Assembly: GCF_014655715.1 (NCBI RefSeq)
Contig: NZ_BNBM01000006.1
Location: 310,001-374,000 of the forward strand
DNA length: 64,000 bases
Reading direction: 5' to 3'
Source of the DNA: Streptomyces lanatus
Lineage (GTDB): Bacteria; Actinomycetota; Actinomycetes; Streptomycetales; Streptomycetaceae
The first letter of the stretch is position 1. Each line of letters begins with the position of its first letter. The position numbers were made by a program, and so were the translations under genes. Shown here piece by piece: positions 50,159 to 59,362 of the stretch. The notes under the pieces were generated by a model. It was not told the DNA's origin. It saw only the letters and a program-made list of their open reading frames with translations, and made no database searches.

Positions 50159-51744
50159 GCGGGCGACGACGGACGCGTACGCAGAAGAGACGGGCGGGTC
50201 AGCCGCGTACCCTGCGGACGCGGCTCGTCGTCGCGTCGGTGGTGTTGATCGCCGTGGTGTGTGCGGTGATCGGTACGGTGACGACGCTTGCGTTGCGTTC
50301 GCACCTGTACGAGCAGTTGGACGGGCAGGTCAAGGACGCGGGCAAGCGTTTGTCGGGGCCGATGAAGCCCGGTGATGTGAACGACCCGGCCGTGCCGGAG
50401 GACCGGCTCGAAGGTTTTGTGACCAGAGGACCGACCCAGGCCGACACCGTCGCCGCCGAGGTCGCGGCCGACGGCACCGTCAGCAGGGCGGTCATCGCCG
50501 AGCGGTCGTCCACCAACACGGCCTTCAACCAGAACAAGGCCACCGAGCTCAGCGACGCCGTCAAGTCCGCGCTCGCCGAGGTGTCCACCACCGGATGGCA
50601 CACCGTGGACCTCCCCGGCCTCGGCTCGTACCGTGTGCTGTACGTCATCGGGCTCGAGGGCAATTACTACGTTGCCCTGCCCACTGAGTCCGTCGGCAAC
50701 ACCCTCAACACCCTCATGCTCATCGAGGCCAGCGTCACCGCCGCCGCCCTCGTCGCCGCCGGTATCGCCGGCACCGTGATCGTCGGTGTCGCCACCCGCC
50801 CCCTCCGCCGAGTCGCCGCCACCGCCACCCGGGTCTCCGAACTCCCCCTCCACACCGGCGAGGTCAACCTCAGCGAACGCGTCCCCGAGTCCGAGACCGA
50901 CCCCCACACCGAGGTCGGCCAGGTAGGCGCCGCCCTCAACCGCATGCTGGACCACGTCCACGGCGCCCTCCACTCCCGCCAGCAGAGCGAGATGCGCGTA
51001 CGCCAATTCGTGGCCGACGCCAGCCATGAGCTGCGTACCCCCCTCGCCTCCATCCGGGGATACGCCGAACTCACCCGACGCGGAAGAGAAGACGTCGGCC
51101 CGGACACCAAACACGCCCTGGGCCGTATCGAGTCCGAGGCCGGCCGCATGACCCTCCTCGTCGAGGATCTGCTGCTGCTCGCCCGCCTCGACGCCGGCCG
51201 CCCGCTCCAGTTCGAGCAGACCGACCTCATCCCCCTCGTCGTCGACACCATCAGCGACGCCCGCGCCGCCGGCATGGACCACAACTGGCGGCTCGACCTG
51301 CCCGACGAACCCGCGCTCGTGTCGGCGGACGCGGCACGGCTGCAACAGGTGCTCGTCAATCTGCTCGGCAACGCCCGTAATCACACCCCACCGGGGACCA
51401 CCGTCACTGCGCGTGTCCAAAAACGGGGCCCGTGGCTCTGCGTCGACGTCGAGGACAACGGCCAGGGCATCCCGGCCGATCTCCTCCCGCATGTCTTCGA
51501 ACGCTTCGCCCGCGGCGACTCCGCCCGCTCCCGCGCCACCGGCTCCACCGGCCTCGGCCTGGCGATCGTGCAGGCCGTGGCCACCGCGCACGGCGGTGCC
51601 GTGACCGTCGACAGCCTGCCCGGACGTACCGTCTTCACGGTGCATCTGCCGGCGCTCCCCGCGCCGCCGAGTGCCGAAATGAGCTGGCAACAGCACTCAC
51701 AGGCACAGCACAGCGTCACCACATGGGTGGAACAGGGCGCCTGA
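50155..51744 (+). CDS. Membrane sensor histidine kinase
   Basis: This 529-aa kinase has two membrane segments (about residues 27-50 and 190-215) around an extracytoplasmic sensor domain, a HAMP linker (ATRPLRRVAATATRVSELPL), the H-box ASHELRTPLASIRGY, N-box NLLGNARNHTPPG, and DNGQGIP / STGLGLAIV ATP-binding boxes. It is the partner of the upstream OmpR regulator. The signal is not evident. Confidence 0.95.
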   Translation: MSGRRRTRTQKRRAGQPRTLRTRLVVASVVLIAVVCAVIGTVTTLALRSHLYEQLDGQVKDAGKRLSGPMKPGDVNDPAVPEDRLEGFVTRGPTQADTVAAEVAADGTVSRAVIAERSSTNTAFNQNKATELSDAVKSALAEVSTTGWHTVDLPGLGSYRVLYVIGLEGNYYVALPTESVGNTLNTLMLIEASVTAAALVAAGIAGTVIVGVATRPLRRVAATATRVSELPLHTGEVNLSERVPESETDPHTEVGQVGAALNRMLDHVHGALHSRQQSEMRVRQFVADASHELRTPLASIRGYAELTRRGREDVGPDTKHALGRIESEAGRMTLLVEDLLLLARLDAGRPLQFEQTDLIPLVVDTISDARAAGMDHNWRLDLPDEPALVSADAARLQQVLVNLLGNARNHTPPGTTVTARVQKRGPWLCVDVEDNGQGIPADLLPHVFERFARGDSARSRATGSTGLGLAIVQAVATAHGGAVTVDSLPGRTVFTVHLPALPAPPSAEMSWQQHSQAQHSVTTWVEQGA

Positions 51745-51758
51745 CGAAAGTCGGTTCC

Positions 51759-53189
51759 ATGCGAACCGACTCTTCTCCCGGCACCCTGCCGGCGCGGGAG
51801 CACCTCCCGGCCGGCGACGCCGGTACGCCTGTTCTGGACGTAGTGATCCCCGTCTACAACGAGGAGAAGGACCTCCAGCCGTGTGTGCTGAGACTGCATG
51901 ATCACCTCAAGCGCACCTTCCCGTACGCGTTCCGCATCACGATCGCGGACAACGCGTCGACGGACACCACCCCCCAGGTGTCCGAGCGGCTGGAGGCGGA
52001 GCTCCCGGAGGTCAGGGCGTTCCGGCTGGAGCAGAAGGGCCGCGGCAGGGCGCTGCGGACCGTCTGGTCCGCCTCGGACGCCCCGATCCTCGCCTACATG
52101 GACGTGGACCTGTCCACCGACCTCAACGCACTCCTCCCCCTGGTCGCGCCCCTGATCTCCGGCCACTCGGACCTCGCCATCGGCTCCCGGCTCGCCCGTA
52201 GTTCGCGCGTGGTGCGCGGCCCCAAGCGGGAGTTCATCAGCCGCGCGTACAACCTCATCCTCCGCGGCTCGCTCCAGGCCCGTTTCTCGGACGCCCAGTG
52301 CGGGTTCAAGGCGATCCGCCGCGATGTCGCCCAGGTGCTGCTGCCATTGGTCGAGGACACGGGCTGGTTCTTCGACACGGAGATGCTGGTGCTCGCCGAG
52401 CGCGCCGGGCTCCGTATCCACGAGGTTCCCGTCGACTGGGTCGACGACCCCGACTCCACCGTCCACATCGTGAAGACGGCGACCGATGACCTCAAGGGCG
52501 TGTGGCGAGTCGGCAAGGCCCTCGCCACCGGTGCGCTCCCGCTGGACCGGCTGACTCGCCCCTTCGGCGACGACCCCCGCGACCGCGACGTCCAGGACGT
52601 CCCCCGCGGCCTCGCCCGTCAACTCGTCGGCTTCTGCGTCGTAGGCGGCCTGTCCACCCTCTTCTACCTGCTCCTCTACAGCGGCTTCCGCGTCTTCACC
52701 GGTTCGCAGATCGCCAACGCGCTCGCCCTCCTGGTCTCCGCCATCGCCAATACGGCCGCCAACCGGCGCCTCACCTTCGGAGTGCGCGGCCGCAGCGGAG
52801 CCGTACGGCATCAGGCGCAGGGCCTGGTCGTCTTCGGCATCGGACTCGCCCTGACCAGCGGTTCACTGGCCGCCCTGAACGCGGCCAGCAGCGACCCGGC
52901 CCACTCCACCGAACTCGCGGTCCTCATCGCCGCCAATCTCGCGGCGACGGTGCTGCGCTTCCTGCTCTTCCGGGCGTGGGTGTTCCCCGAGCAGCGCGAC
53001 GAGTCCGCATCGACCGTCGTCGCCACTCATCTGCCGAACCCGTCCTCGCCGACCTACTCCCTACGGCAACCCACCTACGACACCACCCAGTTCCGCGCCG
53101 GTGAAGCCGCGGACGGCACCTGGCGGGACGCCACCCTGCAACTGCAGCCGGTGCGCCCGCACGACACCGACTCAAGGGACTACCGATGA
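51759..53189 (+). CDS. Bifunctional GT2 glycosyltransferase / GtrA-like membrane protein
   Basis: This 476-aa protein has an N-terminal GT2 (DPM1-like) transferase (LDVVIPVYNEEKDLQPCVLR, DVDLSTDLNALLPL as the DxD region, AQCGFKAIRRDV) and a C-terminal GtrA domain with four membrane helices (about 285-410, LVGFCVVGGLSTLFYLLLYS). This fusion makes and flips a polyprenyl-phosphate sugar, which the adjacent GT39 enzyme would use. It starts 14 bases after the kinase stop, so it may be in the same operon. Confidence 0.9.
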   Translation: MRTDSSPGTLPAREHLPAGDAGTPVLDVVIPVYNEEKDLQPCVLRLHDHLKRTFPYAFRITIADNASTDTTPQVSERLEAELPEVRAFRLEQKGRGRALRTVWSASDAPILAYMDVDLSTDLNALLPLVAPLISGHSDLAIGSRLARSSRVVRGPKREFISRAYNLILRGSLQARFSDAQCGFKAIRRDVAQVLLPLVEDTGWFFDTEMLVLAERAGLRIHEVPVDWVDDPDSTVHIVKTATDDLKGVWRVGKALATGALPLDRLTRPFGDDPRDRDVQDVPRGLARQLVGFCVVGGLSTLFYLLLYSGFRVFTGSQIANALALLVSAIANTAANRRLTFGVRGRSGAVRHQAQGLVVFGIGLALTSGSLAALNAASSDPAHSTELAVLIAANLAATVLRFLLFRAWVFPEQRDESASTVVATHLPNPSSPTYSLRQPTYDTTQFRAGEAADGTWRDATLQLQPVRPHDTDSRDYR

Positions 53190-55348
53190 CCATCCATTAC
53201 GACCAGACCGACACCAGCCACGACAGAGGGGCGAGCCCAGCCACCTGGGCCCCACCCCCGGCCCCCGAATCCGGCGAACCCAAGCAGCCCTTCGTACGAC
53301 GTCTCTGGCGCGGCCGCCCCGAGGACCCCCGCTGGGCCCGCCCCGCCTTCCTCGGCCTCCTCCTCGCCACTCTCCTCCTCTACCTCTACAACCTCAGCGC
53401 CTCCGGCTACGCCAACTCCTTCTACTCGGCGGCCGTCCAGGCCGGCAGCCAGTCCTGGAAGGCGTTCTTCTTCGGTTCCCTGGACGCGGCCAACGCCATC
53501 ACCGTCGACAAGCCCCCGGCCTCCCTCTGGCCGATGGCCCTCTCGGTCCGCCTCTTCGGCCTCCACTCCTGGGCGATCCTGCTCCCCGAGGTCCTCATGG
53601 GCGTCGGCACGGTGGCCGTGGTGTACGCGGCGGTACGGCGTCGCTTCAGCCCCGCCGCCGGTCTGATCTCGGGCGCGGTGCTCGCGCTCACCCCCGTCGC
53701 GGCGCTGATGTTCCGGTTCAACAACCCGGACGCGATGCTGGCCCTGCTGATGGCCGTGGCCTGCTACTTCGTCATCCGGGGTCTGGAGGACGGCCGTACC
53801 AAGTGGCTGGTCTGGGCCGGTGTCGCGATCGGCTTCGCGTTCCTCGCCAAGACCCTCCAGGCCTTCCTGATCCTGCCGCCGCTCGCGATCGTGTACGCGG
53901 TCTGCGCGCCGGTGTCGGTGAAGAAGCGCATCGGCCAACTGGTCGCGGGGCTGGTGGCGATCGTGGTGTCCGGCGGCTGGTGGGTCGCCATCGTCGAGCT
54001 GTGGCCCGCCTCCTCCCGGCCCTACATCGGCGGCTCCCAGAACAACTCCTTCCTTGAACTGACCTTCGGCTACAACGGTCTCGGCCGCCTCAACGGCGAC
54101 GAGACCGGCAGCGTCGGCGGGGGCGGTGGCGGTGGCGGCACCGGCATGTGGGGTGAGACCGGCTGGGACCGGCTGTTCAGCTCCAGCATCGGCGGGCAGA
54201 TCTCCTGGCTGATCCCGGCCGCGCTGATCCTGCTGGTCGCGGGGCTGGTCGCCACGCGCAAGGCCCGCCGGACGTCGGTGACGCGCGGTTCGTTCCTGGT
54301 CTGGGGCGGCGCGCTGGTCACGACCATGCTGGTCTTCAGCTATATGCAGGGCATCTTCCACGAGTACTACACCGTCGCCCTCGCCCCCTACATCGCCCCG
54401 CTGATCGGCATGGGCGCGGCGCTGCTGTGGGAGAAGCGGGAGAAGGTCTGGGCGTCCCTGACGCTCGCCGGTGCGATGACGGCCACGGCGGGCTGGGGGT
54501 ACGTGCTCCTCAATCGCTCCTCCGACTATCTGCCGTGGCTGAAGTGGGTCGTGCTGGTGGGCGGCCTGGCCGCCGCGCTGGGTCTGGTCTTCTCCGGCCG
54601 ACTCGGACGTCAACTCACCCTGGGTATCGTCGGGTTGGGGCTCGTGGCAGCGCTGGCCGGGCCGACCGCGTACACCCTCAGCACGGTGAACGAGGGGCAC
54701 ACCGGCTCGATCGTCACCGCCGGTCCCACGGTCGCGGGCGGCCGGGGTGGACCTGGCGGCGGTGGCGGCATGGGCGGTGGTCCCGGCGGGGGCGGCATGC
54801 CCGGCCAGAACCAGCAGGGCCAGCAGAACCAGCAGGGTGGCAACGGCTTCCCGGGCGGCGGCGGTATGCCGGGCCAGCGGAACGGCAACGGCAGCACCCA
54901 GAACCAGCAGGGCGGCATGCCCGGCGGCATGGGCGAGGGCGGCGGTGGTGGCGGCGTCGGCGGTCTGCTCAACGGCGCCAGCGTCAGCGACGAGGCCAAG
55001 GCGCTGCTGGAGAAGAACGCGAGCAGTTACACCTGGGTGGCCGCCGCCATCGGCGCCCAGAACGCCGCGAGCTACCAGCTCTCCACCGGCGACCCGGTCA
55101 TGGCGATCGGCGGCTTCAACGGCACCGATCCGTCCCCGACGCTGGCCGAGTTCAAGAAGTACGTGGAGGAAGGAAAGATCCACTACTTCATCGCCGGCGG
55201 CAACGGCGGCAACGGCGGTGGCGGCATGGGCGGCAGCAGCAGCGGCAGCTCCTCGCAGATCAGTTCCTGGGTCCAGGAGAACTTCGAGACGGTGACCGTG
55301 GACGGCAGCACCTTCTACGACCTGACGCAGCCGAAGAGCGACAGCTGA
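53186..55348 (+). CDS. GT39-family (ArnT/PMT-like) membrane glycosyltransferase
   Basis: This 720-aa protein has a GT39 membrane domain of about eleven helices with the NAITVDKPPASLWPMALSV active-site loop and FNNPDAMLALLMAVACYF. An extracytoplasmic segment (about 510-590) is extremely rich in Gly, Gln, Asn and Met (GGGGMPGQNQQGQQNQQG). The C-terminal domain (SYTWVAAAIGAQNAASYQLS, PVMAIGGFNGTDPSPTLAEF) ends with another Gly/Ser-rich stretch. It would move sugar from a lipid carrier to a surface acceptor. It overlaps the GT2-GtrA gene by four bases. Confidence 0.9.
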   Translation: MTIHYDQTDTSHDRGASPATWAPPPAPESGEPKQPFVRRLWRGRPEDPRWARPAFLGLLLATLLLYLYNLSASGYANSFYSAAVQAGSQSWKAFFFGSLDAANAITVDKPPASLWPMALSVRLFGLHSWAILLPEVLMGVGTVAVVYAAVRRRFSPAAGLISGAVLALTPVAALMFRFNNPDAMLALLMAVACYFVIRGLEDGRTKWLVWAGVAIGFAFLAKTLQAFLILPPLAIVYAVCAPVSVKKRIGQLVAGLVAIVVSGGWWVAIVELWPASSRPYIGGSQNNSFLELTFGYNGLGRLNGDETGSVGGGGGGGGTGMWGETGWDRLFSSSIGGQISWLIPAALILLVAGLVATRKARRTSVTRGSFLVWGGALVTTMLVFSYMQGIFHEYYTVALAPYIAPLIGMGAALLWEKREKVWASLTLAGAMTATAGWGYVLLNRSSDYLPWLKWVVLVGGLAAALGLVFSGRLGRQLTLGIVGLGLVAALAGPTAYTLSTVNEGHTGSIVTAGPTVAGGRGGPGGGGGMGGGPGGGGMPGQNQQGQQNQQGGNGFPGGGGMPGQRNGNGSTQNQQGGMPGGMGEGGGGGGVGGLLNGASVSDEAKALLEKNASSYTWVAAAIGAQNAASYQLSTGDPVMAIGGFNGTDPSPTLAEFKKYVEEGKIHYFIAGGNGGNGGGGMGGSSSGSSSQISSWVQENFETVTVDGSTFYDLTQPKSDS

Positions 55349-55427
55349 GGGTCCGCAGGATCAAGGGGCATCAAGGGGCGGCGGCCTGGCTATCCGGGCC
55401 CGCCGCCCCTTCTCCGTATCATCGTTG

Positions 55428-55457
55428 TACACCGTATAGGAATTCCTCTACGGTGTA
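55428..55457. promoter_or_regulatory. 30-bp palindromic TetR-type operator
   Basis: TACACCGTA (55428-55436) and TACGGTGTA (55449-55457) are perfect inverted repeats, and the AGGAATTCCT between them is itself a palindrome. Only one base pair of the 30-bp dyad is mismatched. It ends 4 bases before the exporter start, so the encoded TetR at 57008 probably represses here. Confidence 0.75.
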
Positions 55458-55461
55458 TGGC

Positions 55462-56961
55462 ATGACGACATCCCCCCAGGAACAGGCCTCGGCCCAGCCG
55501 CAGCCCCAGCCTCAGCTCTCACCTCCGGGCGGTCACCCGCAGCGCTGGCTGATCCTCGGTGTCCTCTGTCTCGCGGTGCTCACCGTGGTGCTCGACAACA
55601 CCGTCCTGAACGTGGCCATCCCCTCGCTCACCCGCGAACTGGGCGCGTCCACCTCCGATATCCAGTGGATGATCAACGCCTACTCGCTGGTGCAGTCGGG
55701 CCTGCTGCTCACGGCGGGCAGTGCCGCCGACCGCTACGGCCGCAAGAAGATGCTGGCCGCGGGGCTGGCGCTGTTCGGTGTGGGCTCGCTGGTGGCCGGT
55801 CTCGCCGGGTCCACAGGGCAGTTGATCGCGGCGCGAGCCGGGATGGGCATCGGTGGCGCGCTGCTGATGACCACCGTCCTCGCCGTGGCGATCCAGATCT
55901 TCACGCCGGAGGAGCAGCCGAAGGCGATCGGCATCTGGGCCGCCGTGAACTCGCTGGGCTTCGCCACCGGACCGCTCCTCGGCGGCGTCATGCTCGACCA
56001 CTTCTGGTGGGGCGCGATCTTCCTGATCAACATTCCGGTCGCGCTGCTCGCCCTGGTGGCCGTCCTGGCGCTCGTCCCCGAGTCGAAGAACCCGCAGGGC
56101 GACCGCCCCGACCTGCTGGGCGCCGTGCTCTCGACCATCGGCATGGCGTCCCTGGTGTACGCGATCATCTCCGGGCCGGAGCACGGCTGGGTGTCGGCCC
56201 GGGTCCTGGTGACGGTGGCCGTGGCGATCGTCGTGCTGGCCGCCTTCGCGTACTGGGAGAACCGGATCCCGTACCCCATGCTCGATATGCACTTCTTCCG
56301 GAACCGGCAGTTCATGGGCGCGGTCTCGGGTGCCGTGCTGATCGCCTTCGGGATGGGCGGATCGCTCTTCCTGCTCACCCAGCACATGCAGTTCGTGCTC
56401 GGTTACGAGCCCCTGGAGGCCGGGCTGCGCACCGCCCCGCTCGCCCTGATGATCGTGGCGCTGAACTTCACCGGCCTGGCGGCGAAGTTGTCGACCCGGC
56501 TCGGGACCCCGCTCGCCATCGGGCTCGGCATGACGGCCATGGCGGCCGGTCTGGCCTCCATCGCCCTGGTGGCCTCGGGCGGTTACACCGGCACGCTGCT
56601 GGGCCTGGTGCTCATCGGGGCCGGTGCGGCGATCGCCAGTCCGGCGATGTCACACGCGATCATGAGTGCGATTCCGCGGGAGAAGGCGGGGGTCGGCGGG
56701 GGGATCAACGGGACCGTGGCGGAGTTCGGTACGGGGTTGGGGGTCGCCGTGCTGGGGGCTCTGCTCAACTGGCGGTTCGCGGCCGCGTCCCTGCCGGCGG
56801 CGTTGGCGGCGGCGGGGTCGGCCGGGGAGCGGGCACGGGTGCTGGACGCGTTCTCCTCAGGTCTTGAGACCAGTTTGCTGGTGGGGGCGTTGGCCGTATT
56901 GCTGGGAGGATTGGTCGCTGGGACGTTGTTGCGGCGGGCCGAGCGGGGAGATGGCGCCTGA
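55462..56961 (+). CDS. DHA2-family MFS multidrug exporter
   Basis: This 499-aa protein has 14 membrane segments with DHA2 motifs: LDNTVLNVAIPSLTRELGAS, the loop 2-3 GSAADRYGRKKML, and motif C GLGFATGPLLGG-like NSLGFATGPLLGGVMLD. It exports drugs or metabolites using the proton gradient. It is followed by its likely repressor (TetR, 57008) and preceded by a 30-bp palindrome overlapping the leader. ATG 55462 is the only start after that operator. Confidence 0.92.
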   Translation: MTTSPQEQASAQPQPQPQLSPPGGHPQRWLILGVLCLAVLTVVLDNTVLNVAIPSLTRELGASTSDIQWMINAYSLVQSGLLLTAGSAADRYGRKKMLAAGLALFGVGSLVAGLAGSTGQLIAARAGMGIGGALLMTTVLAVAIQIFTPEEQPKAIGIWAAVNSLGFATGPLLGGVMLDHFWWGAIFLINIPVALLALVAVLALVPESKNPQGDRPDLLGAVLSTIGMASLVYAIISGPEHGWVSARVLVTVAVAIVVLAAFAYWENRIPYPMLDMHFFRNRQFMGAVSGAVLIAFGMGGSLFLLTQHMQFVLGYEPLEAGLRTAPLALMIVALNFTGLAAKLSTRLGTPLAIGLGMTAMAAGLASIALVASGGYTGTLLGLVLIGAGAAIASPAMSHAIMSAIPREKAGVGGGINGTVAEFGTGLGVAVLGALLNWRFAAASLPAALAAAGSAGERARVLDAFSSGLETSLLVGALAVLLGGLVAGTLLRRAERGDGA

Positions 56962-57007
56962 GAGTTCTCCCCTCAACCGGCATTTCACATCGTCAGGAAG
57001 GTGCGCC

Positions 57008-57763
57008 ATGGCCAGGTCAGGCCAGCAGTCCGCTCGGACCAGTGTCTGGCTGGACGGCAAAGCTGAGCGGCGTGGTGGGCGGCAGCCCTCCGGGCTCGAC
57101 CGGGACCGCATCACCGCCGCGACCGTACGGCTGCTGGACGCCGAGGGGCTGGCCAAGTTCTCCATGCGGAGGCTCGCCGGTGAGCTGAACGTCACCGCGA
57201 TGTCCGTCTACTGGTACGTCGACACCAAGGACGACCTCCTCGAACTCGCCCTCGACGCCGCCTTCGGCGAACTGACCCTGCCCGACCCGGACGCCGACGA
57301 GGACTGGCGGGTCCCGCTGCGCACGCTGGCCCGGGCGTACCGCGGGCTGCTGGTCCGGCATCCATGGCTGTCACCGCTGATCGGCACATACGTCAACATC
57401 GGCCCGAACAGCCTCGCCTTCTCCCGGCTGGTCCAGCAGATCATCCGCAGGACCGGACTGCCCACCCACGGCCTGGTCGCCGCCATCTCCGCGGTCTTCC
57501 AGTTCGTGTACGGCTTCGGCACGATGGAGGGCCATTTCGTGGCCCGCAGCACGGCGTTCGGCATGAGCCCGGACGACTACTTCCATCACGCCATGAGCAC
57601 GGTGACCCAGTCCCCGGAGGCCGCCGACATCGTCCACGACTCCGCGGAACTCATGGAGGCCCGGGGCGGCGACACGGTCGAGGAGATGTGGGAGCGGGAC
57701 TTCGAGTTCGCCCTGGATCTGCTGGTCGCCGGTATCGAGGCGATGGTGGCGCGGGCGGGGTGA
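57008..57763 (+). CDS. TetR/AcrR-family regulator
   Basis: This 251-aa protein has the TetR DNA-binding domain (about 30-80, ITAATVRLLDAEGLAKFSMR, AMSVYWYVDTKDDLLELALD) and a TetR-C-type ligand domain (WRVPLRTLARAYRGLLVRHP, AAISAVFQFVYGFGTMEGHF). It lies 46 bases downstream of the exporter in the same direction, probably in one operon, and likely binds the palindrome at 55428. Confidence 0.92.
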   Translation: MARSGQQSARTSVWLDGKAERRGGRQPSGLDRDRITAATVRLLDAEGLAKFSMRRLAGELNVTAMSVYWYVDTKDDLLELALDAAFGELTLPDPDADEDWRVPLRTLARAYRGLLVRHPWLSPLIGTYVNIGPNSLAFSRLVQQIIRRTGLPTHGLVAAISAVFQFVYGFGTMEGHFVARSTAFGMSPDDYFHHAMSTVTQSPEAADIVHDSAELMEARGGDTVEEMWERDFEFALDLLVAGIEAMVARAG

Positions 57764-57782
57764 GTCGAGGCCCGGCCCGTGG

Positions 57783-57833
57783 TCAGTCCTGCGCGGCGAG
57801 CCGCGCCGGGAACCCACCCGTGGCCACCGGCCC
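57783..57833 (-). pseudogene. 3' scrap of a second PPOX gene
   Basis: On the minus strand the segment encodes GPVATGGFPARLAAQD and a stop, matching the last residues (GPVATGGFPARLVSED) of the neighbouring gene 57921-58391. The rest of the copy is missing. It points to duplication and deletion of the PPOX gene. Confidence 0.75.
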
Positions 57834-57920
57834 CCTTCCTTCTGCTCTCCTCGCACTGCTTCGCAGGCTTCGGAGCGCTGCGCCGGACTCCGTCCGTCGA
57901 GCGGTGCTGAGTGGCGCTGA

Positions 57921-58391
57921 CTAGTCCTCGGACACCAGCCGTGCCGGGAAGCCGCCGGTGGCCACCGGCCCCCACTTCTCCGGAGTGACCCGAATGATCG
58001 ACTTCCCCTGCTTCAGCATCGCCGCCCGATACTCGTCCCAGTCCGGATGCTCCCCGGCGATGTTCCGGTAGTACTCCACGAGGGGCTCCACGGACTCGGG
58101 GGAGTCGATCACCTCGGCCGTGCCGTCGACCTGGACCCACGGGCCGTTCCAGTCGTCGCTCAGCACGACCAGGCTGACCCGCTGGTCGCGCTTGGCGTTG
58201 CGGGTCTTGGCCCGCTCGGGGTAGGTGGAGACCACGATCCGGCCCGAGTCGTCGACGCCGCAGGTCAGCGGCGAGGCCTGGGCGCTGCCGTCGGTCCGTC
58301 GCGTCAACAGGATCGCGCGATGACGGGGACGTACGAAGTCGAGCAACTCGTCGAGCGAGACGCGGGTGTTGGTCGCGATGTTCGGTGCCAT
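57921..58391 (-). CDS. PPOX-class (F420/FMN-dependent) oxidoreductase
   Basis: This 156-aa split-barrel protein has HRAILLTRRTDGSAQASPLT, STYPERAKTRNAKRDQRVSL and WVQVDGTAEVIDSPESVEPL. Family members bind F420 or FMN and reduce diverse substrates. Monocistronic; the function is not specific. Confidence 0.88.
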   Translation of the reverse strand: MAPNIATNTRVSLDELLDFVRPRHRAILLTRRTDGSAQASPLTCGVDDSGRIVVSTYPERAKTRNAKRDQRVSLVVLSDDWNGPWVQVDGTAEVIDSPESVEPLVEYYRNIAGEHPDWDEYRAAMLKQGKSIIRVTPEKWGPVATGGFPARLVSED

Positions 58392-58439
58392 GGGGTCAGC
58401 GTAGGCGCCGGCCGGCCCGCCCGCCTGTCCCCGCCGTGC

Positions 58440-59264
58440 TCACCCTTGCGGCAGCGTCTCCCCCTGCACCGCCTGGATGTCCAGCTCCACCTTCAGCGTC
58501 GTCCCGATGGCCGCGATCCCCGCCTGCACCACCTGGTTGTAGTTCATGGCGAAGTCGTCCCGGTGGAGTTCCGTCGTCGCCCGGAACGCCGCCCGTGTGC
58601 CGCCCCACGGGTCCGCGCCCGTGCCGAGGTAGGCCAGGTCCAGGTCGACGGGCCGTGCGACGCCGTGCATGGTCAGCTCGCCGTGCACGGTCCAGCGGTC
58701 GGTGCCGGTGGCGGCCGTGACCCCCGTCGAGCGGTAGGTGATCTCGGGGTACTTCTCCACGTCCAGGAAGTCCGGCGACTTCAGATGCCCGTCGCGCATG
58801 GCGTTCCCCGTGTCGATGGAGTCGGCCCGGATCACCGCCTCCACGCGGGACTTGGTGATGTCGTCCGGCGCGATCTCGATGCCGGCCGTGAAGTCGGTGA
58901 AACGCCCCCGCACACTGGAGATCCCCAGGTGCTGGGCGACGGCGGCCACACCGGAGTGCGCCGGGTCGACGGTCCACGGCCCCGGCGGCGGCAGTTCGGT
59001 GCCGCCCTGCCTGGCCAGTGTCACCGTGCCGACCTCGGCGCGACCGCTCGCGGTGACGATCGCACTCGCGGCGGCGGGGGCGTACCCGACGGCGGTGACG
59101 ATGACGGTGTACGGCCCGGCGGGCAGCGGATTCGCGTCCCGCACCGCCCCTTCCGCGTCCGCCTCCAGCCGCAGCACCTGCGCCCCGCCCATGTCGGTCA
59201 CTGTCACGACCGCATGCGACACGGCCCATCCGTCCCGGGTGCGGATCCTCGCGGTCAGTCCCAT
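58440..59264 (-). CDS. YceI-family protein with N-terminal carboxypeptidase-regulatory-like domain
   Basis: This 274-aa protein has an N-terminal beta-sandwich (about 1-85, VLRLEADAEGAVRDANPLPA, GPYTVIVTAVGYAPA) of the CarboxypepD_reg type, and a YceI lipocalin-like domain (about 95-270, WTVDPAHSGVAAVAQHLGIS, KSPDFLDVEKYPEITYRS, GELTMHGVARPVDLDL) that binds polyisoprenoids in known relatives. It has no signal peptide. It lies just downstream of an exporter carrying the same type of N-domain, on the same strand. Confidence 0.88.
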   Translation of the reverse strand: MGLTARIRTRDGWAVSHAVVTVTDMGGAQVLRLEADAEGAVRDANPLPAGPYTVIVTAVGYAPAAASAIVTASGRAEVGTVTLARQGGTELPPPGPWTVDPAHSGVAAVAQHLGISSVRGRFTDFTAGIEIAPDDITKSRVEAVIRADSIDTGNAMRDGHLKSPDFLDVEKYPEITYRSTGVTAATGTDRWTVHGELTMHGVARPVDLDLAYLGTGADPWGGTRAAFRATTELHRDDFAMNYNQVVQAGIAAIGTTLKVELDIQAVQGETLPQG

Positions 59265-59362
59265 CTCACGTACTCCTCAGAAAGTCACAAAGAAAGCCGG
59301 CCCGTGGCGGGGCGCACACCTCCGCTCAGAGCGCGCGCCGCCCGCCACGGGCCGGGGTCCTG

